Of a stretch of 11,223 bases of DNA, positions 1-7,825 are shown piece after piece. Every line of letters starts with the position of its first letter. Within the stretch, counting starts at the first letter, position 1. The stretch comes from Myxococcales bacterium. GTDB lineage: Bacteria > Myxococcota > Bradymonadia > REDH01. A program made the position numbers and the translations under genes. The stretch spans positions 1 to 11,223 of the forward strand of contig JAGWVZ010000067.1 of assembly GCA_018970625.1 (NCBI GenBank), written 5' to 3'. Under the pieces are notes generated by a model. The model was not told where the DNA came from, did not search any database, and saw only the letters and a list, made by a program, of their open reading frames with translations.

Positions 1-24
1 GTGCTAGGGGCATCGGACCCCTGA
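1..24 (+). CDS. Possible 3' end of an upstream gene (partial)
   Basis: Reading from base 1 gives seven sense codons (V-L-G-A-S-D-P) followed by TGA at 22-24, in the same frame as the ABC ATPase that starts 12 bp downstream. The short spacing would suit the last gene of an operon leading into the exporter, for example another exporter component. Seven codons cannot identify a product, and an open frame this short is expected by chance. Confidence 0.25.
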   Translation: MLGASDP

Positions 25-36
25 TGCCGGACGTCG

Positions 37-816
37 ATGGCCGAAATGCTGGTCCAGATGCAGGGAGTGACCAAGCAGTTTGAGGGCGCAACGCTCGTCT
101 CACGCTTGCTGACTCTCGGACGCGATACCAGGCGACCCCACGTCGCGCTGCGGGACGTTTCGTTTGAGCTACAGTCACGCGAAATCGTCGGTATTCTCGG
201 GGGTTCGGGTTCAGGCAAGAGCACGTTGCTGCATTGTGCCGCCGGGCTGATGACACCTACCCAGGGTCAGGTGCGCGTGATGGGTGAGAACCCCGCCGGA
301 TTCACGACGCGCGTGCGGGGTCGAATCGGCTGGGTTTCCTCGTTGGACACTTCGTTTCACCCTCGGCTCACCGGTTACGAGAATCTGCTCTTTTTTGCGG
401 AGCTCTATGGCGTGCCCCGTGCTCGTCGGGAACGTCTGGTGCTGGACCTGATGGCCACGGTTGGTTTGTCAACGCCGTTGGACCGGATTGTTCGTCACTA
501 CAGCGCAGGCAGTCGTCTGCGACTCTCGATTGCGCGGGCGCTCATGGGTGAGCCCGCGCTTCTGCTCATGGATGAGGTCACCATGGGGCTGGACCCACGC
601 CGTCGCGATGCCTTCTACACGCAGGTCACCGATCTGGTGAACGCACGGGGCGCCGGTGTGCTGCTTTCCACACGTGATTTTACGGAAGCCCAGTATCTTT
701 GCACCCGGGTGATGGTGCTTGATGAAGGCCACGTCGCTGCGGATGGTCAGTACATGATGGTCGAGGCGGTGGCCGAGGCAATCTTCCGACGACATGGTGC
801 CGAGGAGCGCGTATGA
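37..816 (+). CDS. ABC transporter ATP-binding protein (ABC-2 exporter type)
   Basis: This 259-residue protein is the ATPase of an ABC exporter at the inner face of the cytoplasmic membrane, paired with the permease that follows. The Walker A motif is at residues 55-63 (GGSGSGKST). The signature is YSAGS at 155-159, Walker B ends LLLMDE at 175-180 with catalytic E180, and the D-loop (GLDP) follows at 184-187. Length is normal for the family. Two conserved positions are changed: the Q-loop glutamine is S102 (in GWVSS) and the H-loop histidine is R213 (in STRDFTEA). The closest style is the NatA/CcmA-like group serving ABC-2 permeases for drugs, lipids or polysaccharides; the substrate cannot be told. 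An in-frame TGA at 22-24 limits the start to ATG 37, with ATG 46 and 58 as alternatives; none has a strong ribosome binding site. The stop overlaps the permease start (ATGA), so the two are probably translationally coupled. Confidence 0.92.
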   Translation: MAEMLVQMQGVTKQFEGATLVSRLLTLGRDTRRPHVALRDVSFELQSREIVGILGGSGSGKSTLLHCAAGLMTPTQGQVRVMGENPAGFTTRVRGRIGWVSSLDTSFHPRLTGYENLLFFAELYGVPRARRERLVLDLMATVGLSTPLDRIVRHYSAGSRLRLSIARALMGEPALLLMDEVTMGLDPRRRDAFYTQVTDLVNARGAGVLLSTRDFTEAQYLCTRVMVLDEGHVAADGQYMMVEAVAEAIFRRHGAEERV

Positions 817-1628
817 ACGCAGGCTCGGCAGCCCTGAGTGCCTTCTGGCGTCTGGAGTGGCGCATTCGTCGACGTGACACGCGTCGACTGCTCTCCAGTG
901 CCATGAGTGCGATTCTGGTCCTGATTCTCGCCCTGCTGTCTGTTCCTCTGGTTGACCCCGCGGGTTTTGCGCGCAGCGCCGGGGTGGCGGTAGAGAGCTG
1001 GCCGCTACATGTCGTCAGTGGGTACGTGGCGGTGATGGTACTCGCAGCCGCCGTGCCGTTGCTTCGCGACCGACTGCGCCGTTATCAGGAGACGGGATTC
1101 CTGGAGGCCTGCGTCATGACCCAGACCCCTCTGTGGAAGACCGTGCTCGCCATGCCAGTGTACGACGTGGCCATGGAGCTCGTGGGCGGCTCCGTGCTGA
1201 TGCTCGTCATACTGGCGCTGACATCCGGGTTACCGGTGCTCTCTTCGTGGCTTGTTGCGACAGGGTTTCTGGTCGTTGGCACAGCCACGTGCGTTCTTTT
1301 GGGTATTGCCTCGGCGAGTATGACGCTCGCGTTTCGCGCCAGCGATCCCATGGGCTCCGTCGCGATGGGTGTTACCCTCGCCGCCAGCGGTGTACTTGTG
1401 CCGCGCGCACTGTTGCCGGAACCACTGGCATGGTTGGGCGCCTTGTCGCCGGTCGCGCCCATGCTGGACGGCGTTCGGATGGCGTTTGCTCACGATGGCT
1501 GGAACCCTGCCATGATGCCGGTGATTCAGCACCAGCTGTCCATCGCGTTTGTGTTCGGGTTGTTGGCTCTGGCGACGATTCGATGGGCGTTGGGACGGGT
1601 ATTGCACGAGGGGTCCTTCGCGGATTGA
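813..1628 (+). CDS. ABC-2 type permease
   Basis: This 271-residue integral membrane protein is the transmembrane half of the exporter. About six hydrophobic segments are visible, near residues 31-48, 66-84, 118-138, 145-172, 181-197 and 240-258. An amphipathic, arginine-rich N-terminus (WRLEWRIRRRDTRR) probably lies along the cytoplasmic face. The stretch YQETGFLEACVMTQTP (91-106) matches the ABC-2 family pattern 'R-E-x-G-T-L-E-x-L-x-x-T-P'. SGVLVPRALLPEPLAWLGALSP (192-213) matches the 'G-x-x-P-x-x-x-L-P' re-entrant region before the last helix. The start is fixed by the ATGA overlap with the ATPase gene. One ATPase and one permease suggest a homodimeric exporter unless a second permease lies to the left of the window. 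The transported substrate is not evident. Confidence 0.88.
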   Translation: MNAGSAALSAFWRLEWRIRRRDTRRLLSSAMSAILVLILALLSVPLVDPAGFARSAGVAVESWPLHVVSGYVAVMVLAAAVPLLRDRLRRYQETGFLEACVMTQTPLWKTVLAMPVYDVAMELVGGSVLMLVILALTSGLPVLSSWLVATGFLVVGTATCVLLGIASASMTLAFRASDPMGSVAMGVTLAASGVLVPRALLPEPLAWLGALSPVAPMLDGVRMAFAHDGWNPAMMPVIQHQLSIAFVFGLLALATIRWALGRVLHEGSFAD

Positions 1629-1631
1629 GCA

Positions 1632-1650
1632 CGAAAGCAGATTTCTTTCG
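1632..1650 (+). terminator. Short inverted repeat after the exporter operon
   Basis: CGAAAG (1632-1637) and CTTTCG (1645-1650) are perfect complements around a 7-nt loop, starting 4 bp after the permease stop. There is no following T-tract, so if it ends transcription it is weak or factor-assisted. The 155-bp gap up to the methyltransferase holds nothing else I can support; its 3' part (about 1720-1760) is more AT-rich and could hold the methyltransferase promoter. Confidence 0.35.
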
Positions 1651-1783
1651 CCGCTCGACAACCAGGCTGGTGTGCGAGCGCCAACGCAACGGTGACGGCG
1701 ATGGCCTGGCTCGTTCAGACGACTTGATTAGGTTCATGACGTATTTCGCAATTTGCACCGTACCTGACCACGCTCGGTAATCA

Positions 1784-3472
1784 TTGAGACGTCAGTTGAA
1801 GGCACAGGTCGCCTCGCCGGATGCGACGGGAAGTTCAGTTCCGACTGCAGCAGGTACGGCTCAACCGCGTAGCGTCGCAGACGCGCTGCCTGCCGCGTCA
1901 GGCGACTGGCGATGGCTCGACCTGCTGGAGAGCTCCCTGAACGGGGACTGGGATCGCAGCTCTGGGTTATGCGTGGATGGTCACCGTGCGTGGATACCCG
2001 TCGCTGATGATATCCCCATCATGCTGGGGCTGAGTATGGCTGCGCAGCTACCTGAGAGAACCAACCGGTCGCATGCGCGCCAGACCCTTCGGCGCAGTCT
2101 GGGTAGTTTTCAGACGCCCCGCGCGTGGGCCGACGCGCTGGCGGATGACGCCGTCACCACCTGGGCAGCCGTTGATATTGAGCGCCAACCCCCTGCGATC
2201 ATCGACCCCGCCTGTGGAGCCGGTAGTCTGCTGCTTGCCCTGTTGCGGCGACTGAGCATGCGCGGCTACTCGGTGGTTGCGCTGATTCGCCAGGGCATGG
2301 TGTTCGGGGTGGACATTGATGAGCGCGCCGTCCGCGCCTGTCGGTGTGCGTTGTGCCTGCTGGAACCGGACGCCGCACTTCGACCCACGGATTCCGCCCT
2401 GCAAAACATACAGGTGGCCAATGCGCTGCGACTGGAAAACCTGCCGAGCGCCTTTGGCATCGCCGTGCTCAATCCGCCGTTTATCAACGCGGTCGAGGAC
2501 GGCGTGGACGCAGCGCTGAAGCGGTGGCTGGGAGTGGCATACCCGGAGGTGGGAGGGACAGCCAATCTGGCAGGCTACTTTCTGGCATTGGCTACCCGTC
2601 TGACTGCGGTCGAGGGGGTCGTATCGGCGCTTGTGCCCCGCACGTCGTTGCAGGCGCGACCGATGCGTGCCTGGCGAGCGTCCTTCACCCCAGGACCGAG
2701 CAGGGCGCGTGTGCTGCGACGGCTGCGGCTACCCGGATCCGCGACGCTGTTTGAAGGCGCGGATGTCTTTGTCGCGTTGTTGACGATAGGGCCGTCAGGG
2801 GTGACTCAGACAACGAGCTACGGTGATGCGCTGGATCCACAATGGCAGGACGCGACCGCGCGACTGACCCATGACGACTGGTGGGCCTGTCTGGCCAGCG
2901 CTGCGCAGCACGAGGCCGTCGACGTGAACCCGGTTGCCAGCCGTCCGCAGGCAATTTTGCTGCTGCGGGCGAGCCTTACCACGGCCGATTACTACCGGTT
3001 GCGCGGTCTGGTCGTCGAAGCGAACGATGGTGTCATCGATGCGCCCCGGTTGATGACGACCGGTCTGATTGATCCCGGGGAGTCGTTGTGGGGCAGGGCG
3101 CCCTGTCGATTTCTGGGCACGACGTTGCAACGGCCGGTGGTGGTCGACGACGGTACGCTGCCAGTGAGTCTGGCGCGGGCGGTGGCGTGGTCGCGCCGGC
3201 CCAAGGTGCTGATCGCGGGGTTGAGCCGTGAGCTGGAGGCGGTGCTGGATCGTGACGGTCGTTATCTCGGCGCCGTCTCTACCTGGAGCGTGTTCGACGC
3301 TTCGGATGATCTGGAACGACTTCAGGCGCTTGTCGACTGGCTGCACGCGCCCCATCGCCAGCACATGTTCGAGGCATTCTGTGGAGCCTCGGCCATGTCA
3401 GGAGGGAGCAAGTCGGTGAGCCGTCCCTTCATGGAGCGCCTGCTGGCCGACTTTGTTGCGGGTACGGAGTGA
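1784..3472 (+). CDS. N6-adenine DNA methyltransferase, gamma class, orphan
   Basis: This 562-residue protein probably transfers a methyl group from SAM to adenine N6 in DNA. From the N-terminus: a proline/alanine-rich tail (1-40); a Trm112-like segment (43-85, LC-x6-WIPVADDIPIML); the motif X region GSFQTPRAWADAL (107-119); SAM motif I DPACGAGS (141-148); motif II VFGVDIDE (173-180); and catalytic motif IV LNPPF (229-233). The order X-I-IV and NPPF are typical of the gamma class (TaqI, Eco57I and HsdM-like enzymes). The C-terminal half (about 380-562) lies where TaqI-like enzymes carry the target-recognition domain. No nuclease motif is present and no restriction gene is adjacent. An in-frame TAA at 1778-1780 blocks extension. 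The start is TTG 1784 or TTG 1796, neither with a clear ribosome binding site; the first in-frame ATG (2021) would remove the N-terminal domain. The DNA target is unknown, and methylation of another substrate is not excluded. Confidence 0.85.
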   Translation: MRRQLKAQVASPDATGSSVPTAAGTAQPRSVADALPAASGDWRWLDLLESSLNGDWDRSSGLCVDGHRAWIPVADDIPIMLGLSMAAQLPERTNRSHARQTLRRSLGSFQTPRAWADALADDAVTTWAAVDIERQPPAIIDPACGAGSLLLALLRRLSMRGYSVVALIRQGMVFGVDIDERAVRACRCALCLLEPDAALRPTDSALQNIQVANALRLENLPSAFGIAVLNPPFINAVEDGVDAALKRWLGVAYPEVGGTANLAGYFLALATRLTAVEGVVSALVPRTSLQARPMRAWRASFTPGPSRARVLRRLRLPGSATLFEGADVFVALLTIGPSGVTQTTSYGDALDPQWQDATARLTHDDWWACLASAAQHEAVDVNPVASRPQAILLLRASLTTADYYRLRGLVVEANDGVIDAPRLMTTGLIDPGESLWGRAPCRFLGTTLQRPVVVDDGTLPVSLARAVAWSRRPKVLIAGLSRELEAVLDRDGRYLGAVSTWSVFDASDDLERLQALVDWLHAPHRQHMFEAFCGASAMSGGSKSVSRPFMERLLADFVAGTE

Positions 3473-3484
3473 CCGTTGCGGCTG

Positions 3485-6400
3485 TTATTGCTGGCCGACA
3501 CCGAGCTTGAGTGAAGCGCGCACTTCTTCGTAGTCGTCGGTGAGCGAGAACTCCATCAGGTCTCGACTGCGCTCCTGCAGCGTCGTTTGACCGAGAGATT
3601 CGGGCGTGTCTCGCAGCGCCTGAAGGGCGCGTGACAGGTCCCCGCAAAGCAGCAGGCCAACGCGCGCAGCCGTGAAATCAGCGGCGGCCATCCAGGCCGA
3701 GATGTCGGGTGAGCGGCCGGCTTCGAAGAGTGACGTGACGGCTTTTCCAATGTCGGCGAGTACAGGAGCCGATTGCTTCTGAATTACCGCCAGGCAGGAT
3801 TCAACGGCTTCCTGAGACGGATCTGGCACAATTTGACCGGTAAATGCGGCTAAAGTGCCATAGACAAACGCTTTAAGTGAGTCTCGTGATGAGTAGGCCG
3901 ACGCCAGATAGAACTCGTCGCGCATGAGCGTCATGGCGTGCCCGATGCGGAATACCATGCGTCGATTGGCTTCGCCCGACACCACATCCGTACCCAGCAC
4001 CAGTCCGCGTGGAGACGTGTGAGCGTTGAAAATGCCCGCCAGATTCCCTGGATTGAACAGGACCGGCATTTCGACGCCAACAATCTGCGAGGTGTACATG
4101 AACAGGTTGGTCACCGCGTTTTCCTGACGGAGATCAATTGTGTGCACGCGCGGGTCGATGCCCCAGCGGGCGTGTCCCTGTGCCACCGCCTTGGAAAGTG
4201 TGCGGCCCAGCGTCGCGAAGAGCTGCGTCAGGGCGGGATCCAGGTCGGGGTGCCGCAGCAGGTTCCAGTGCGCCGTCGTGAGCGGTGAGCGGGCCAGCGG
4301 CAGCGACCGCGGCTGCAGGGCGGAGTAGAACTGCTGCTCCTCGGGGGTCGCCTGCCCCATGACATCCAGAACGGCTGCGGCACGCAGGGCGCGATCCCAT
4401 TCGCGGCGACGGTTCCAGATAGCAAAAAGCTCGTGATAACTGTCGAGGCGTTCCGGCTTCAGCTCCAGCAGCTTCCGGTGAACGGCGACCTGGTGTTCCT
4501 CGTCGGTGCCATCGTTGGGCATGGCCTCCAGCACATACTCCCAGATGTCGGCGCGCGAAGGGTCGATGCGGAGCGCGAGCTGCCAGGTCGCCAGCGCGTC
4601 GGTGTTCTGCCCCAGATGGCGATGATAGATGCGGCCGAGTCCGCTCAGCAGCATGATCTTTAGCTCGTCTGCGCCATTGAGGGCGCGTTCGATCATGCGT
4701 CGGTAGTTCTGCTCCAGGGTACGATAGTCCTGCGCGGCCTGCAGCATGCGGTCGATGGCTTCAAAGGCTTCCAGCTGCTCCGCGTCCTCGTCCAGAATGA
4801 GGTTGAACACCCGCATGGCCTCAGCGGTGTCGTCCAGCTGGTCGCGAAAGATGGCTGCGACGGCGAACAGGAGCTTGAGCCGACGAGTCGGGTCTGCTTC
4901 GAGCCGCGACAGTTGCCCGAGTACCTCGGCTGCCTCACGCCACATCTCGGCATTGTTGAATAGTTGCAGCAGCTTATGTAGCACCGCGCGCGAATTCGGG
5001 TCGATCGCGACGGCCTGCTGATAGTAACGTACCGCCTCGTCGATGCGTTCCGCTTCGGCGTGCAGATCGCCGAGCTCGACCAGCAATCGCAGCCGGTCTG
5101 CCGGGGTCGCGGCGAGCTCAAGCAGACGCTCTCGGGCGTTCACGCCTGCGTTGGGGTCGTGTTCACCGTCGAGCGCGGCGACCGCCCTGAGCGCTTCCTC
5201 GTCGAACGGGGAGAGCGCCAGCAGCGAGCGATAACGCTCGGCCGCCACGCGCGTCTGACCCATCACCGAGGCGTTTTCTGCAGCCTTGCGACGCAGGCTG
5301 ATGCGGTCGGCAAGCGGGTCTTCGGAGTCGTCCCAGGCCAGTAGCTCGGCGAATTGCGCTTCGGCCTCCGTCGGACGTCCCGTGTCGGCGTAAAGAAACG
5401 CCAGATTCCGCATGACTGCCCAGTTCTCGGGCTGCAGGGCCAGAACGGCCTCGTACTGGGCGGTCGCGCGGGTGGTTTGTGCGAGTTCGGCGTGGGCGCG
5501 CGCGATGTTGAAGAGCAGACTGGCGCGCACTTCCGGGTCGGAGGCAAAGTCGGGGTCGGCCACGAGCACTCCGAAGAGGCCGGGAATACGGGCCCACTGT
5601 TCAGCTTCGAGCGCGGCCTGCGCCAGCGGCGCAGCGGACATGACATGGGTGGGTTCGAGTGCGAGCGCCTCTTCGTAGGCCGGCCATGCCTCGTCGGGTC
5701 GCTGCAGGTTCAATCGCAGCAGGTCACCAACGCGAGCCAACAGGTCAGCGCGCTCGCGCAGTCCGATGGTAGCGGCAACCCGACGTCGCAGCATCGAGAG
5801 CTGCTTTTCCCACTCGGCCATGGCGCCGTAGAGGTTGTCCAGTGCTTCCAGCGCCTCGGCGTGGTCGGGGTCACGCTCAAGGACGGCGAGCCAGGCGTTC
5901 TCCTGCTGCGAGACGTCGTCGTCGGCCGCTCGGGCCATGCGCGCGATGTCGAGCAGGGGGCCGGGGCTGGAGGCATCGATTTCACTCAGGGTTTCAAGGA
6001 GTTGTAAGGCGATGGCATCCTGTTCCGTCTCTCTGGCCAACTCCACAGCCTGACGCAGCAGTGTGACGTCGTGAGGCGTCTCCTGCAGTTGCGCCTGCAG
6101 AACGGCGAGCGCTCGGCCTTTGTCGCTCAGCGTTGCGGCCAGGCGAGTGGCCGAGTTCACGCGGAGTTCCCGAGCTTCCGCAGCCCAGGCGGAGAGGGCG
6201 GCAAGTTCGAGCTGTAGCTCGACAAGCGCCAGTTCGTCTTCGCCACGACGGAGCAGATCCAGCAGCGCTCGGGCCGCATCGAGGTTTTCTGGCGCAAGCT
6301 GGTGTGCGCGGCCGAGCACACTCCGCGCGAGGTCGACCTGCTGAAGCCGCTCGGCCAGCAAGTTGCCGCGTCGAACGAGGGCGTCGAGCTGCGCCTGCGG

Positions 6401-7567
6401 GTCATCGGTGAGCTCGGCCAGCCGCTCTTCCATGCTACAGGCTTCGGCCCAGTCTTCGGCCTGCAGTGCGAGGTCGCGGAGTTGCAGGATCGTCGCGGCG
6501 TGTTCAGGCGCGGCCTTCAGCGCACGCCGCAGCAGTCGTCGTGCGTCGTCGGCGTGATCGGGCATCGCACGCCAGAGCTCTGTCGCCTCGAGCAGCAAGG
6601 GCAGGGCGGCGTTGTCATCAAGGCTGGCCGCCTGTTCCTCGAGCGCGCGCGCAACGGCTACCGGGTCACCAGCCGCTCGCTTTTGTTCCAGCAGCGCAGC
6701 CAGCATGTCGGGGTGGTCGGGGGCGAGCTGCCGAGCCTGTTCGATCGCGAACGTCAGTTGCGCCGGGTCGGTTGGGTGAGTGCGTAGCAGAGCGATGAGT
6801 TCCAGCCAGACCGCGAGCTGCTCGTCGGCGTTCGCCTGCTCGGCTCGACGGGTCAGGAGGTCAGCCAGTGACTCCCAGTCTTCGTCGTCGGTGTAGATTT
6901 TGTGCAGGGCGGCGTAGACTCTGGGGTGCCCGGGGTGGGTGGAGGCAGCTCTTTCCCACCACGCGTGAGCTCGTTCGTGCTGTGCGGAGGCCTCAAAAGC
7001 GGAGGCCGCAAAGCAGATCACCTCAAAAGCAGATTCGGGATTGAGTTCGGGGTTCTGCAGAACAGCGACCACGCGGTCGACGATGCTGGCAGGGTCACCG
7101 GAGTGGATGGCGAGCTGCAGCAGGGCCTCGGCGTTCGCGGCCGAGGGTACTGCCTCTTCGGCGAGCGCCTTTTCGATGACCAGCGCAGCGCTGGCTGGAT
7201 TTGCCAGTTGCGTCAGGTAGATGGATGCGACGTCCAGCAGCAGGGCCGCTCGTTCGGTGGCGCTTTCGGTGACATCCAGACGATCCAGTTGCAGGGTGGC
7301 CAGCTCTTTCCAGCGCCCCGTGTGTCGATACGCTGCAGCGAGTCTTGCGACGCCCTGAAGATGTTCAAAGTCGAGCTCGGCGAGCTGCTCCAGCGCGTCG
7401 ATTCCGGCAGCCGGGTCATTCAACTCTTCCAGGTGGATGAGGGCGAGGCACCAGAGTGCCTGCACCTTGTCCGTGTCGGAGGGCGCCGTCTCGAGATCGG
7501 CCTTCATGGCCTCAATGGCCGCAGGCCAGGAACCCCAGGTGTCCAGAAGGTGAAGATGCTGAGCCAT
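3485..7567 (-). CDS. Giant tetratricopeptide-repeat protein with a distinct C-terminal domain
   Basis: This 1360-residue protein is mostly alpha-helical TPR solenoid (about residues 1-1080). Repeats of roughly 34 residues show alternating A/L positions and 'x-D-P-x-x-x-x-A' turns (for example ERDPDHAEALEALDNLYG and AIDPNSRAVLHKLLQLF). Such solenoids are protein-interaction scaffolds. The last 276 residues (DNA about 3488-4315) are not TPR. They contain SQIVGVEMPVLFNPG and RRMVFRIGHAMTLMRDEFYLA, the latter resembling a degenerate M48-type helix without HExxH. No signal peptide or membrane segment is seen, so it is probably cytoplasmic. I chose ATG 7567 because AGGA lies 7 nt upstream; the frame could extend to TTG 7582. 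The gene converges on the methyltransferase with a 12-bp gap that leaves no room for a separate terminator. Similar large TPR proteins are common in Myxococcota and Bradymonadota. The partner is unknown. Confidence 0.88.
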   Translation of the reverse strand: MAQHLHLLDTWGSWPAAIEAMKADLETAPSDTDKVQALWCLALIHLEELNDPAAGIDALEQLAELDFEHLQGVARLAAAYRHTGRWKELATLQLDRLDVTESATERAALLLDVASIYLTQLANPASAALVIEKALAEEAVPSAANAEALLQLAIHSGDPASIVDRVVAVLQNPELNPESAFEVICFAASAFEASAQHERAHAWWERAASTHPGHPRVYAALHKIYTDDEDWESLADLLTRRAEQANADEQLAVWLELIALLRTHPTDPAQLTFAIEQARQLAPDHPDMLAALLEQKRAAGDPVAVARALEEQAASLDDNAALPLLLEATELWRAMPDHADDARRLLRRALKAAPEHAATILQLRDLALQAEDWAEACSMEERLAELTDDPQAQLDALVRRGNLLAERLQQVDLARSVLGRAHQLAPENLDAARALLDLLRRGEDELALVELQLELAALSAWAAEARELRVNSATRLAATLSDKGRALAVLQAQLQETPHDVTLLRQAVELARETEQDAIALQLLETLSEIDASSPGPLLDIARMARAADDDVSQQENAWLAVLERDPDHAEALEALDNLYGAMAEWEKQLSMLRRRVAATIGLRERADLLARVGDLLRLNLQRPDEAWPAYEEALALEPTHVMSAAPLAQAALEAEQWARIPGLFGVLVADPDFASDPEVRASLLFNIARAHAELAQTTRATAQYEAVLALQPENWAVMRNLAFLYADTGRPTEAEAQFAELLAWDDSEDPLADRISLRRKAAENASVMGQTRVAAERYRSLLALSPFDEEALRAVAALDGEHDPNAGVNARERLLELAATPADRLRLLVELGDLHAEAERIDEAVRYYQQAVAIDPNSRAVLHKLLQLFNNAEMWREAAEVLGQLSRLEADPTRRLKLLFAVAAIFRDQLDDTAEAMRVFNLILDEDAEQLEAFEAIDRMLQAAQDYRTLEQNYRRMIERALNGADELKIMLLSGLGRIYHRHLGQNTDALATWQLALRIDPSRADIWEYVLEAMPNDGTDEEHQVAVHRKLLELKPERLDSYHELFAIWNRRREWDRALRAAAVLDVMGQATPEEQQFYSALQPRSLPLARSPLTTAHWNLLRHPDLDPALTQLFATLGRTLSKAVAQGHARWGIDPRVHTIDLRQENAVTNLFMYTSQIVGVEMPVLFNPGNLAGIFNAHTSPRGLVLGTDVVSGEANRRMVFRIGHAMTLMRDEFYLASAYSSRDSLKAFVYGTLAAFTGQIVPDPSQEAVESCLAVIQKQSAPVLADIGKAVTSLFEAGRSPDISAWMAAADFTAARVGLLLCGDLSRALQALRDTPESLGQTTLQERSRDLMEFSLTDDYEEVRASLKLGVGQQ
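3488..4315 (-). other. C-terminal non-TPR domain of the giant TPR protein
   Basis: This is the part of the TPR gene coding for the final 276 residues. It starts around QPRSLPLARSPLTTAHW and lacks the alanine/leucine repeat pattern. It mixes beta-like segments (RVHTIDLR, IVGVEMPVLFNPG, GLVLGTDVV) with a long helix (RRMVFRIGHAMTLMRDEFYLA). The layout recalls the M48 zinc-peptidase core, where that helix would carry HExxH. Here the zinc ligands are absent, so it would be a non-catalytic module. The fold assignment is inference. Confidence 0.45.
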
Positions 7568-7592
7568 TCGGTCATCCTGCAAGGCGGAGCGG

Positions 7593-7682
7593 CGTCAAAA
7601 ATGCAATGGGTGTAGGATAGTACAGCCGGCCAGTGACGCAACAAACACACGGGCATCTGCGCTGACGTGGGCGTCACTGACG
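7593..7682. repeat. Cluster of TGACG/CGTCA elements in the divergent intergenic region
   Basis: The pentamer TGACG or its complement occurs at 7593-7597 (CGTCA), 7634-7638, 7663-7667, 7672-7676 (CGTCA) and 7678-7682. Two form a compact inverted pair, TGACG-4 nt-CGTCA (7663-7676). CAGTGACGC (7631-7639) and GCGTCACTG (7671-7679) are a perfect 9-bp inverted repeat 31 nt apart. The cluster lies between the TPR gene and the methyltransferase operon, where an operator could act on both. Confidence 0.4.
7617..7644 (-). promoter_or_regulatory. Weak candidate promoter for the TPR gene
   Basis: On the minus strand TTGTTG (7644-7639) is followed 16 bp later by TACTAT (7622-7617), about 50 bp upstream of ATG 7567. 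The -10 box matches 4 of 6 consensus bases and the -35 only its TTG. One TGACG element lies in the spacer. This is a motif guess only. Confidence 0.25.
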
Positions 7683-7739
7683 GTCGAAGGCGTCCGTTTG
7701 GGGCTGAGCTCGCCAGTAAATGCCATCGGAGGTGCAAAA

Positions 7740-7799
7740 ATGGCGTGCAGTTCTGTTGAAGGGCTCCGACGCCGGTGGTACACCCCTGCGGCATTCTGA
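7740..7799 (+). CDS. 19-residue leader ORF upstream of the methyltransferase operon
   Basis: GGAGG (7728-7732) sits 7 nt before ATG 7740, one of the best ribosome binding sites in the window. It opens a 19-codon frame (MACSSVEGLRRRWYTPAAF) ending with TGA at 7797-7799. The stop is 26 nt before the methyltransferase start at 7826, and the ribosome binding site of that gene (7814-7820) lies in between. GCCAT (7722-7726) and ATGGC (7740-7744) could pair and place the GGAGG in a loop. The peptide has three adjacent arginines (CGA CGC CGG) followed by W-Y, a composition seen in attenuator-like leader peptides, but no terminator/antiterminator pair is obvious. It could instead act by translational coupling, or be chance. 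Confidence 0.4.
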   Translation: MACSSVEGLRRRWYTPAAF

Positions 7800-7825
7800 A
7801 TGGGCCATGGGCCGAAGGAGTTCTT

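Noticed and set aside
24..83. Short ATG frame at 24 before the ABC ATPase
   Set aside because: About 20 codons with no ribosome binding site, overlapping the ATPase start out of frame.
1133..1780. 215-codon plus-strand frame overlapping the permease
   Set aside because: It is an arginine-rich out-of-frame product of the permease gene, which itself has clear membrane segments and ABC-2 motifs.
5354..6007. Long plus-strand frames (217 and 237 codons, also 6902-7615) antisense to the TPR gene
   Set aside because: They mirror the codon bias of the TPR gene, have low-complexity Gly/Arg/Ser-rich products without domain patterns, and overlap a gene with clear repeats.
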